Shown piece after piece: positions 1 to 7,410 of a stretch of 64,000 nt of DNA; positions within the stretch are counted from its first letter, which is position 1, and the number at the start of each line of letters is the position of its first letter. The stretch is from Hymenobacter metallicola (GTDB lineage: Bacteria; Bacteroidota; Bacteroidia; Cytophagales; Hymenobacteraceae), in assembly GCF_004745645.1 (NCBI RefSeq), contig NZ_SRMB01000001.1, forward strand, positions 2,170,001 to 2,234,000, read 5' to 3'. The notes below the pieces were generated by a model, which saw only the letters and a list, made by a program, of their open reading frames with translations, was not told where the DNA came from and made no database searches. A program made the translations under genes and the position numbers.

Positions 1-1168
1 CATCGGCGGCGGCGGTGCTGAAACGGATGCAGTTAGGCGCCCCGAAGGCTTCGCCGGTAACGGCGGCTACGTGGCCGTCGTTGAGCATGTACAGAGCCAG
101 GTCGGTAGCATTGTTGATAACGCTGCCCTCGGGCGTGGTGCGGCCGAAATAGGCGCTGACATCGGGAAAAATATAGAAGGCCCCGCTGGGCGTGGGCGTC
201 TTGAAGCCCGAAATTTCCTTTACCTGCTCCAGCACTAGGTCGCGGCGGCGGCGGTAGGCAGCCACCATTTCATCGGCCGACGAGCGGCCACCTTCCAGAG
301 CCGCCAGGGCCGCCCGCTGGGCTACCGAGCAGGTACCGGAGGTGATCTGGCTTTGCATTTTCTCGCAAGCCGCCGCAATCTGCTTGGTGGCGGCTAGGTA
401 GCCCACGCGCCAGCCCGTCATGGCATAGCCCTTCGAAAAGCCATTGACGGTGATGACGCGGTCCTTGATGTCGGCAAACTGGGCCAGGCTCACATGCTCG
501 CCCACGAAGTTGATGTACTCGTAAATTTCGTCGGCAATGACGTGAATCTGGGGGTAGCGGGCCACTACTTCGGCAATGCCAGCCAACTCCTCCCGCGTGA
601 ACACCGAGCCCGTCGGGTTGCAAGGCGACGAGTACATGATGAGCTTGGTACGGGGCGTAATGGCTTCTTCCAACTGGGCAGCCGTTACTTTATAATCGTT
701 TTCCAGGGTACCGAGCAGGGTTACGCTTACGCCCTCGGCCAGGCGCACCATTTCCTCGTAGCTTACCCAATACGGGGCAAACACGATGACCTCGTCGCCG
801 GGATTGACCAGGCTCAGCACCGCGTTGGCCAAGGCCTGCTTGGCGCCGGTGCTCACCACAATGTTCTCGCACTGATAGTCCAGGTTGTTTTCGCGCCGGA
901 GCTTGTCGGCAATGGCCGTGCGCAGATCAACGTAGCCAGGCACGGGCATATACTTGGTATAGCCGTCGTCCATGGCCTTTTTGGCGGCCTCACGGATGTA
1001 TTCCGGCGTTTGAAAATCCGGCTCACCAAAGCTTAGGTTAATCACGTCGATGCCCTGGGCCATCAGCTCCCGGGCTTTTTTGGCCATGGCAATCGTTTGG
1101 GACTCCTGCAGAGCGCTGATGCGGTCAGACAAGACAGAAGAAGCAAGCACGGCGTCAGTAGTAGACAT
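1..1168 (-). CDS. Class I PLP-dependent aminotransferase (aspartate aminotransferase type), 3' end outside window
   Basis: Transfers an amino group between an amino acid and a 2-oxo acid using pyridoxal phosphate; the family mostly acts on aspartate or aromatic amino acids in the cytosol. The ATG at 1168 opens a reading frame that runs without a stop off the left edge (389 residues visible). Visible family signatures are SFGEPDFQTP near the N-terminus, the STGAKQAL cofactor loop, SSPCNPTGS, the ADEIYEY aspartate region and the PLP-lysine motif SKGYAMTGWRVGY. These fit the AspC/AspB-like Igamma subgroup better than HisC. Substrate specificity cannot be read from sequence. It lies downstream of the glycosyltransferase on the same strand but behind a long palindrome, so a separate transcript is likely. 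Confidence 0.93.
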   Translation of the reverse strand, partial: MSTTDAVLASSVLSDRISALQESQTIAMAKKARELMAQGIDVINLSFGEPDFQTPEYIREAAKKAMDDGYTKYMPVPGYVDLRTAIADKLRRENNLDYQCENIVVSTGAKQALANAVLSLVNPGDEVIVFAPYWVSYEEMVRLAEGVSVTLLGTLENDYKVTAAQLEEAITPRTKLIMYSSPCNPTGSVFTREELAGIAEVVARYPQIHVIADEIYEYINFVGEHVSLAQFADIKDRVITVNGFSKGYAMTGWRVGYLAATKQIAAACEKMQSQITSGTCSVAQRAALAALEGGRSSADEMVAAYRRRRDLVLEQVKEISGFKTPTPSGAFYIFPDVSAYFGRTTPEGSVINNATDLALYMLNDGHVAAVTGEAFGAPNCIRFSTAAAD

Positions 1169-1315
1169 ACAAAACAGGTTGGGGGTGGGATGTACAAAAG
1201 TACGACTTACCCACGGATTGGCGGCTCCAGAACGAAACACCCCGTGACGAGGGCACTGGCAAAACGGGAACCGGAACCGCGAAGTTTTCCCAGGAAAGCG
1301 GGGAGGCGAAACCCC

Positions 1316-1363
1316 CAAACAATTCTGAGCAAACAATTTAAATTGTTTGCTCAGAATTGTTTG
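1316..1363. repeat. Perfect 48-bp AT-rich palindrome
   Basis: Positions 1316-1339 are the exact reverse complement of 1340-1363, with no spacer. Each arm itself contains the 9-mer CAAACAATT twice (1316-1324 and 1330-1338). It sits between the stop of the glycosyltransferase gene and the start of the aminotransferase gene, both on the minus strand. As RNA it could fold into a hairpin of about 22 pairs, but it is AT-rich and not followed by a T tract on either strand, so it is not a typical intrinsic terminator. Confidence 0.85.
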
Positions 1364-1402
1364 TACTGCCCAAGGCAAACTTCCCCTGGGCGCCAGGAGC
1401 CC

Positions 1403-3373
1403 CTACCCCTGCCGACCCAGCTCGCGCAGGCAGTGCAGCAGGATACTCAGGTCGGTGGAGGGCTCGTAATCTTTGGCGTAGAGCAGCTCCAGACGGCGGC
1501 GGGTGGCCTCGGTCAGGGCCGCATCGGCCCGCACGGCGTCGGCGGGCGAGAGAATAGCCCGGGCCGAGCGGCGCGGCGGCGCGGCGTGGCGCAGGCCCAC
1601 CCAGGTACGGGAGCCGCCGAGCACCCGCAGGCAGTTGCGCAGAAAACCCGTTTTGTCTTTTTGAAGCCACACCACCAGTGGGGAGCCCAGCAGCAGCAGC
1701 ACACTCAGCAGCACATCGAGCAGGCGCTTGTTGCGGGCCTGCTGGGGCCGGTACAGGTTCAGGGCAATATCGAGGGCATAGTAGTCGCCGGGGGCATCTT
1801 TGGACGAGCTGCCGATGATGTACTCACTGTCCTCGGGCAAAATCTTGTAGGCCACGGGCGGGTCCTGGGGCAGCTCCACCATGAGGGCAATAATCTGGCT
1901 GGCCGACAAGTCCTTACCACAGAAGATCAGCTCATCCAGGGCGTAGATGCGGATAATGTCGTCGAGCTGCCGCACTTCCCCCAGGGGCTCGTCGATACTG
2001 GTTTCGGCTTCGGCGGCCGCGGGCGTGACGTAGCCGATAATGCGGGCCTGCACCGCCGCTGTTTCCAGCAGCTGCCGCACCCGCCGGCTTTCGGTGGCCG
2101 AGCCCACAATGGCCACATTCTTCTGCCGCCGCTCGTTGAGGCGCAGGTCGCGGTAGCGCCAGAAGTGCAGGGCCAGCCGCCGCCCCACCAGGGCCGCAAT
2201 GCTCCAGGCCCCGCCCAGAATGATGAGGGCCTTGGAAAAGCGGTAGGCATCCAGGAAGTTGGAAACGGCCGAAATCAGCACCGTGCCCAGGAAAATACCC
2301 CGCACGATGCGGCCGGTTTTGGTGGGCTGGTCGTAGGCCCCGCTGAAGTAGGCCGAGGTCAGCCACACCACGATGTAGGCCGGCACGGCCGCCAGCATAA
2401 ATTCGGGCGGGTAGTCGGTGCGCACGTACTTATGGTTCTGCTCCCAGTAGGATTTCAGAAAGTACATGCCCCCGTAAATCAACGCAGCATCGAGCAGCAC
2501 GGGCGCCGCCTGCAGGAGTAGGCGCTGGCCCACGGCCATACCCGCCCGCAGCCAGATAGCCAGGTTGATGAGCAACGAAAACGTGCCGGCGCGCTGGGGC
2601 GCGAAATGCTTGCGGGCAAAAATGACCATAGCCCGGTAAAACACAAACACGTAGTTGACGCTGGTGCGCTTGGTACTTTCGCCCTTGTAGTGAATAATGC
2701 GGGTGCCGGGGAAGTAATAGTTTTTCCAGCCGCCCTGGGTCAGGCGGTACGAGAGGTCGATATCCTCGCCGTACATGAAGTAGTCCTCATCGAGCAGGCC
2801 CACCTGGGCCAGGGCCGCCTGGCGCATGAGCATAAAGGCCCCGCTGAGCACCTCGATTTCGTGGGTCTGGTCTTTGTCGAGATACCCGAGGTGGTAGCGC
2901 CCAAACGTGCGCGACTTGGGAAACAGGCTGGCCAGGCCAAAAATCTTGTAGAAGGCCACGGCCGGCGTGGGCAGGCCCCGCTTGCTTTCGGGCAGAAACT
3001 TACCCTGCCCGTCGAGCATTTTTACGCCCAGCCCGCCCGCATCGGGGTGCTGGTCCATAAAGTCGCAGCAGGCCCGGAAGGTATCTTCCTCCACCACCGT
3101 GTCGGGATTGAGCAGGAGCACGTACTGGCCCGTGGCCACGCGAAGGGCTTGGTTGTTGGCTTTGCTGAAACCCGGATTGTCCTTGTTCTCAATCAGGATA
3201 ACTTCCGGAAAACGGGCCCGCACCATGGCCACCGACCCATCCACCGAATTGTTGTCGACCACGAAGACCTCGGCCGGGGCCCCGAGCTTATCGACGGCCC
3301 GCCGCACCGACAACAGCGCCTGCTCCAGGAAATAGCAGACGTTGTAATTGACGATAACGACGGAAAGCTTCAC
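1403..3373 (-). CDS. GT2 glycosyltransferase fused to a degenerate sugar-phosphotransferase-like module
   Basis: Residues 1-260 are a GT-A family 2 glycosyltransferase: KLSVVIVNYN start, VVDNNSVDGS, PDTVVEE and the MYGEDIDLSYR acceptor motif. About residues 290-410 hold several hydrophobic segments, followed by a Rossmann-like NVAIVGSATES segment and a region resembling the N-terminal and linker parts of polyprenyl glycosylphosphotransferases. The C-terminus (RNKRLLDVLLSVLLLL onward) looks like a shortened remnant of the phosphotransferase catalytic domain without its usual catalytic block. A role in cell-surface polysaccharide assembly at the inner membrane is inferred. I chose the GTG at 3373 because it gives the usual MKLSVVIVNYN start; a TTG at 3388 is in frame. 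Total 656 residues. Confidence 0.8.
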   Translation of the reverse strand: MKLSVVIVNYNVCYFLEQALLSVRRAVDKLGAPAEVFVVDNNSVDGSVAMVRARFPEVILIENKDNPGFSKANNQALRVATGQYVLLLNPDTVVEEDTFRACCDFMDQHPDAGGLGVKMLDGQGKFLPESKRGLPTPAVAFYKIFGLASLFPKSRTFGRYHLGYLDKDQTHEIEVLSGAFMLMRQAALAQVGLLDEDYFMYGEDIDLSYRLTQGGWKNYYFPGTRIIHYKGESTKRTSVNYVFVFYRAMVIFARKHFAPQRAGTFSLLINLAIWLRAGMAVGQRLLLQAAPVLLDAALIYGGMYFLKSYWEQNHKYVRTDYPPEFMLAAVPAYIVVWLTSAYFSGAYDQPTKTGRIVRGIFLGTVLISAVSNFLDAYRFSKALIILGGAWSIAALVGRRLALHFWRYRDLRLNERRQKNVAIVGSATESRRVRQLLETAAVQARIIGYVTPAAAEAETSIDEPLGEVRQLDDIIRIYALDELIFCGKDLSASQIIALMVELPQDPPVAYKILPEDSEYIIGSSSKDAPGDYYALDIALNLYRPQQARNKRLLDVLLSVLLLLGSPLVVWLQKDKTGFLRNCLRVLGGSRTWVGLRHAAPPRRSARAILSPADAVRADAALTEATRRRLELLYAKDYEPSTDLSILLHCLRELGRQG

Positions 3374-3561
3374 AGAATAGGGCGGCAAAAAGAGGTCGAA
3401 AGATAGGCATTCAATGGTACATACCGATGTTTCCCTGGTTGGTCGAGGTATTCACCCTGTATGTACCGGCGGGCTTTCCGGGCATTGGAGGGGCCGTATC
3501 AGCCGGCTTTCTTTACAGCTTACTGTATTGTTTACACCTCTATTCTTACCCTACTTTCATT

Positions 3562-4338
3562 ATGACCAACTCTCACAAACCCTCGGCCGTGCCGGCCGTG
3601 TTCGGCCTGCTGCTGGGCGGCGCAGCCCTCTTGAGCAGCTGTGCCAAGGACGAACTAACCGTCCCGGAAACCGCCGTTGCCACCACCAAAGCAGAAGACT
3701 ACACCGGCGAAGAGCTCTACCGGGGTATCTTCTTTTTTGAGGGTGAGGTGGCAGCCAAAATTCCGGCTTTCGATTCGTACCGGGCGACTATCCGCAAAAC
3801 GGAGGCCCAGCACCCCGAAATGACCGCCGTGCGCCAGCGCAACATCGACGCCATGGTCCAGGCCGCCCGAAGCCTGGACCCAACGTATTTCGCCAAGCTG
3901 AAACAGGCCATTCAGTCGCAGGATTTTCAACAGATCCGCCAGGTTATAAAGCAGGGCAGTACTCTCAACGAGGCTATTACCCTCAACTCGCTGACTTCGC
4001 CCACCCAAAAGCAGGTGTATCAGCGGCGGAAACAGGTGCTGCAAAAGTTGGACATGAGCCGCTACGACTTCCAGCAGGAGCAGGATATTCAGCGCTATAT
4101 CCAGGACGCGCAGCAGGCCCTGACGGCGGCGGGCGAGGAAGTACTGCCCCAGCAGATTCAGTCGGAGCTTTCCTTCGCCTTCGTCTATCATTCCGGCGAC
4201 TATGTGGCCTACCAGAGCGTGTCCGTATTCATGGCTGAGCATGCCCACGCCTTCTTCGAAAAGTTGACGGAGAAAGATGCAGACAGCCAGCTGGAAGTAG
4301 ACATGCTGATCAAACAGCTGGCCCTCAACCTGCAGTAA
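3562..4338 (+). CDS. sdpC: SdpC-family antimicrobial peptide precursor, predicted lipoprotein
   Basis: 258 residues. In Bacillus, SdpC is secreted and cleaved with SdpA and SdpB into a 42-residue toxin that collapses the proton motive force of sibling cells. Here residues 47-63 read YTGEELYRGIFFFEGEV, close to the FSGEDYFRGLLFGQGEV signature of B. subtilis SdpC, and the C-terminus ends in an amphipathic tail (EVDMLIKQLALNLQ). The N-terminus is a lipoprotein signal with LLSSC, Cys27 being lipidated; the following AKDE fits the Bacteroidota surface-export consensus C-x-K-(D/E)2. Residues 203-232 are the most hydrophobic part of the mature protein and the likely toxin region. Unlike B. subtilis SdpC there is no cysteine after Cys27. 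The ATG at 3562 is preferred over 3427 because it gives the clean signal. Adjacent SdpA and SdpB homologues support the call. Confidence 0.85.
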   Translation: MTNSHKPSAVPAVFGLLLGGAALLSSCAKDELTVPETAVATTKAEDYTGEELYRGIFFFEGEVAAKIPAFDSYRATIRKTEAQHPEMTAVRQRNIDAMVQAARSLDPTYFAKLKQAIQSQDFQQIRQVIKQGSTLNEAITLNSLTSPTQKQVYQRRKQVLQKLDMSRYDFQQEQDIQRYIQDAQQALTAAGEEVLPQQIQSELSFAFVYHSGDYVAYQSVSVFMAEHAHAFFEKLTEKDADSQLEVDMLIKQLALNLQ

Positions 4339-4477
4339 GGCATTTGCGGCCCCGGTTTTGATATTCCGGAACAGACTGGCATCCCTGCTGCAGCCGCCCT
4401 ACGACGGCCTTGCTCCAGAATAACTGATTCCTGAACCACCAGCACCGGAGAAGCGGCCGCCTGCCGCTATTCTTTCC

Positions 4478-4511
4478 AAACGCCCTGTTTATCTCGATAA
4501 ACAGGGCGTTT
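4478..4511 (+). terminator. Strong hairpin between sdpC and sdpA
   Basis: A perfect 15-bp stem (4478-4492 with 4497-4511) closes a CTCG loop and ends in TTT. It lies 139 bp after the sdpC stop and 149 bp before the sdpA start, so it probably ends or attenuates the toxin-precursor transcript before the maturation genes. Confidence 0.85.
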
Positions 4512-4522
4512 GTGTAACAGAA

Positions 4523-4552
4523 TTTCAGGGCCGCAGGGGGGCGCTATCTTTC
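4523..4552 (+). promoter_or_regulatory. Candidate promoter for sdpAB
   Basis: TTTC at 4523-4526, an 18-bp spacer, and TATCTTTC at 4545-4552 resemble the Bacteroidota pattern TTTG-N19-TAnnTTTG with one mismatch in each box. It follows directly after the sdpC terminator. A short inverted repeat (TATCT, 4545-4549, with AGATA, 4557-4561) overlaps the -7 box and could be an operator. This is pattern matching only. Confidence 0.4.
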
Positions 4553-4660
4553 TATCAGATAAGGACAAAGCCCGATGCTATAGTCCAAACTGACTGCCTT
4601 TGCCACCCGCATTCCGGCTCAGTTTCAGTTATTCCTATTTTACCCTAACGTCTTCGCTAT

Positions 4661-5206
4661 ATGGTACTTAAACGACTTACTTTTTACTTCGCCGTTCTGC
4701 TGCTGGGCTTTGTGTTGGTTTCGAAGGCGGTGCAGGCGTCGGTTAGCGTCAATGCCACGGATACCTCCTTTCAGGAGCGCTACCTGTTTAGCGCCTTGCT
4801 GCCCGAAGGCTGGGGCTTTTTCACTAAAAGTCCCCGGGACGAGAAAAAGGTGCTTTACAAGCTCGAGGCCGATAAGAGCCTGACGCTGGCCACCTACCAC
4901 AACTCGGATGCCGACAACCTATTTGGCTTTTCGCGTCGCAGCCGCCGCACCAATCTGGAATTCAGCCGGCTAATGGCCCAAGTGCAGGAAAAGGACTGGG
5001 AGCGGTACCAGCACTACACCCTGCGCGACCTGCTCCGGCTAGACACCATACCGAGCGTTCAACTCAAATATTCCGCCGGAAAGTATACCCAGCTGACCAA
5101 AGGCACCTACCTCGTGAAAGCCTACACCATCGTGCCCTGGGCCTGGGCGCAGTTTCCCGAGCATTACACCAATCCTGAGCGCTACCTGAAACTAACTATC
5201 AACTAG
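4661..5206 (+). CDS. sdpA: SdpA-family toxin maturation protein
   Basis: 181 residues. SdpA is required, with SdpB, to convert pro-SdpC to active toxin in Bacillus; it acts at the cytoplasmic membrane. The protein begins with one hydrophobic membrane anchor (residues 5-24) and then carries the family hallmark LLPEGWGFFTKSPRDEK (residues 47-63). The second hallmark region is the RSRRTNLEFSRL segment, and the C-terminal half contains WAWAQFPEHYTNPERYLKL, typical of the family end. The start ATG at 4661 is the only one that retains the anchor. It is followed after 8 bp by sdpB, so the two are cotranscribed. No catalytic motif is evident. Confidence 0.85.
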   Translation: MVLKRLTFYFAVLLLGFVLVSKAVQASVSVNATDTSFQERYLFSALLPEGWGFFTKSPRDEKKVLYKLEADKSLTLATYHNSDADNLFGFSRRSRRTNLEFSRLMAQVQEKDWERYQHYTLRDLLRLDTIPSVQLKYSAGKYTQLTKGTYLVKAYTIVPWAWAQFPEHYTNPERYLKLTIN

Positions 5207-5214
5207 CCCGCCCC

Positions 5215-6183
5215 ATGTATACGAGCACCTTACGCGCCCTGGATAGCTACGCGGCCACCAATCCTTTTACCTGGGTATACGGCCTGGGCCGAAGCCTGCT
5301 GGCGCTGGGCACACTAATAACCTTGGGTTTCAGCGGCCCCTCTATTCTCTTCGATGAGCAGCTCTTTGGCAAAATGAGCCTGAATGCTACCCTGGAAAGC
5401 TTCAATATCTTTTTCTGCTTCGGCTTCGGACAGCTGCACTATGCTTACGCGGTGAGTATTGGTGTGCTGCTCCTGGTCATTTCCGGAGTGTTTCCGCGCT
5501 ACACCGGCGTGTTGCACTGGCTAGTCACCTACAGCTTGTTTCAGGCAGCCAGCATTGTGGAAGGCGGCGACCAGATCGGCTCTATCATCACGATGCTGCT
5601 GATTCCGGTGACCTTGCTCGACGGGCGCAACAACCACTGGGTAAACCGGCCCCACGCCCAGACCAATCGGTACGCCAACTTTATAGCCCGCGGCGCCCTG
5701 GCCCTGATTGCGCTGCAAATGGCCGTGTTGTATTTCCACGCGGGCATCGAGAAAATGTACAAGCTCGACGAATGGAAGAACGGGACGGCCGTGTATTACT
5801 TCTTCAACGACCCGCTGTTTGGCTACCCCGACTGGATTCGCGGCCTGCTCGCCACTTCCCTGACCAATGCCTACGTCGTAACCTCCCTGACCTGGGGCAC
5901 TATGGCATTTGAAATCCTGCTGTTCGGGGCCCTGTTTATGGCGCCTGCCAACCGCAAAAAGCTGCTCTGGCTGGCGGTGGGCTTTCACCTGGGCATTGCC
6001 CTCATCTTTGGGCTGGTCAGCTTTTTCCTGGCCATGTGCGGCGGACTGGTGCTCTACCTGATACCCGTACAAACGCCATACCCGGCCCTGCGTCAGCGCA
6101 AAGCCGGGTATAAGCAAGAACCGGAAGCCGGCGGGCTAGCCGCACCCCCCGAATACGGCCGCCTCGAGCCGGTGGGCACCTAG
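5215..6183 (+). CDS. sdpB: SdpB-family multi-pass membrane protein (HTTM fold)
   Basis: 322 residues with about seven to eight predicted membrane segments. SdpB is the membrane partner of SdpA in maturation of SdpC-type toxins and belongs to the HTTM superfamily related to vitamin K-dependent carboxylases. Visible features are the N-terminal NPFTWVYGLGRSLLALGTL segment as in Bacillus SdpB, the GGDQIGSIITMLLIP segment after the central helices, DGRNNHW, and YFHAGIEKMYKLDEWKNGTA, which matches the lumenal motif of the family. It overlaps nothing and ends 10 bp before the convergent recR stop, leaving no room for a downstream immunity gene on the same strand. Confidence 0.85.
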   Translation: MYTSTLRALDSYAATNPFTWVYGLGRSLLALGTLITLGFSGPSILFDEQLFGKMSLNATLESFNIFFCFGFGQLHYAYAVSIGVLLLVISGVFPRYTGVLHWLVTYSLFQAASIVEGGDQIGSIITMLLIPVTLLDGRNNHWVNRPHAQTNRYANFIARGALALIALQMAVLYFHAGIEKMYKLDEWKNGTAVYYFFNDPLFGYPDWIRGLLATSLTNAYVVTSLTWGTMAFEILLFGALFMAPANRKKLLWLAVGFHLGIALIFGLVSFFLAMCGGLVLYLIPVQTPYPALRQRKAGYKQEPEAGGLAAPPEYGRLEPVGT

Positions 6184-6192
6184 AAAATCGGC

Positions 6193-6804
6193 TTAGGCCT
6201 TGGCCTGCCGGGTGCGCTCCACAATGGAGCGGCCCAAGGTAATTTCGTCGGCGTACTCCAGCTCGCCACCCATGGGAATACCGCGGGCAATGGTGCTGAT
6301 GTGGACCTCGGGAAATTCCCGCAGCTTGCGCGACAGAAAAAACGCGGTGGTGTCGCCTTCCATCGTGGGACTAATGGCCAAAATGATTTCCTTGATTTCG
6401 GAATCAGGAATCCGCTTCAGCAAAGAGTCGATGTGCAGGTCACTGGGGCCGATGCCTTCGATGGGCGAAATCACGCCGCCCAGCACGTGGTACACGCCCT
6501 GGTACTGGCCCGTATTCTCGATGGCAATGACGTCGCGGATATCCGACACCACGCAGACCAGCGAATGGTCGCGCAGCTTATTGGCGCAAATGCTGCACTC
6601 CTCGGTATCCGAGATATTATGACAGGTTTGACAATAGGTTATTTCAAAACGCATCTTGGCCAGGGCCTCCGCCAGCGAGCTGGTGGCTTCGGTTTCGGCC
6701 TTGAGCAGGTGCAGCGTCAGGCGCAGGGCCGTTTTGCGGCCAATGCCCGGCAGCTTTGCCAACTCACCAACTGCGTTTTCAATTAGTTTGGAAGGAAACT
6801 CCAT
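6193..6804 (-). CDS. recR: Recombination protein RecR
   Basis: 203 residues, the usual length. RecR acts with RecF and RecO to load RecA onto SSB-coated gaps. The order of domains is canonical: an N-terminal helix-hairpin-helix (LPGIGRKTALRLTLHLL), the four-cysteine zinc finger (CQTC...CSIC), then the TOPRIM domain with VVSDIRDVIAIENTG, SPIEGIGP and the C-terminal RGIPMGGELEYADEITLGRS. It runs convergently into sdpB with 10 bp between stops and has clpS 92 bp upstream on the same strand. Confidence 0.98.
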   Translation of the reverse strand: MEFPSKLIENAVGELAKLPGIGRKTALRLTLHLLKAETEATSSLAEALAKMRFEITYCQTCHNISDTEECSICANKLRDHSLVCVVSDIRDVIAIENTGQYQGVYHVLGGVISPIEGIGPSDLHIDSLLKRIPDSEIKEIILAISPTMEGDTTAFFLSRKLREFPEVHISTIARGIPMGGELEYADEITLGRSIVERTRQAKA

Positions 6805-6896
6805 TCGTGCGGGTAGGACGATAAAAAAATAGTGTCAGGCCAGGGAAAAACAACTCCTCTCCCCTAGCCTGACAACACTTTTTGGCAGCAAAAAGG

Positions 6897-7178
6897 TCAG
6901 AGTACGTCGGCAGAAATACCCCGGTCGTGGATGGCGGTGCACATATCGGCCAGCTCCTCATACGCCCCGTGCTTCACCGTGCACTGGCCTTTGTGGTGGA
7001 TCAGGAGGGTGCACTGCTCGGCTTGCTCGGGCTCGTGGCCGCACACGTCGATCAGGGTCCGGATAACGTGCTCGAACGTGTTTACGTCATCGTTGTACAC
7101 GATCAGGTCGCGCACGTCGATGGTTTCTTCCAGCAGCAGTACATCCTCGTCGTAGTCGATTTGCGGTTTGGTAGTCAT
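6897..7178 (-). CDS. clpS: ATP-dependent Clp protease adaptor ClpS
   Basis: 93 residues. ClpS hands N-degron substrates to ClpAP/ClpCP. The core reads DLIVYNDDVNTFEHVIRTL, with the NDD substrate-pocket motif, followed by HHKGQCTVKHGAYEEL, the second family signature. The Met at 7178 is preferred because the longer frame to 7247 adds an unconserved low-quality extension. It lies upstream of recR on the same strand with a 92-bp gap. Confidence 0.96.
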   Translation of the reverse strand: MTTKPQIDYDEDVLLLEETIDVRDLIVYNDDVNTFEHVIRTLIDVCGHEPEQAEQCTLLIHHKGQCTVKHGAYEELADMCTAIHDRGISADVL

Positions 7179-7410
7179 GGCACAAAAGTACGGAAAAACG
7201 GGTGAAAAAGCGCCTTTACTAGGCTTCTTCAGTTCAGTATAACCCACTTACAGCCAGAATCGTTTCGAGGCGCGGGTACAATATTCTGGGGTTTCTATAT
7301 GAGGGCTGCCAGCTGCGGCAAGGCCGAAAGCTGACGGCAGCGCGGGTGCGGGGTTGTTCGCAAATCCGCCGTAATTTCCAGCTTTCAACCCTCCTCCCAA
7401 TCCCCTTGTT

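Noticed and set aside
1097..2521. 474-residue plus-strand frame antisense to the glycosyltransferase
   Set aside because: It lies wholly opposite a gene with clear GT2 motifs, has no domain or signal, and long shadow frames are common at this GC content.
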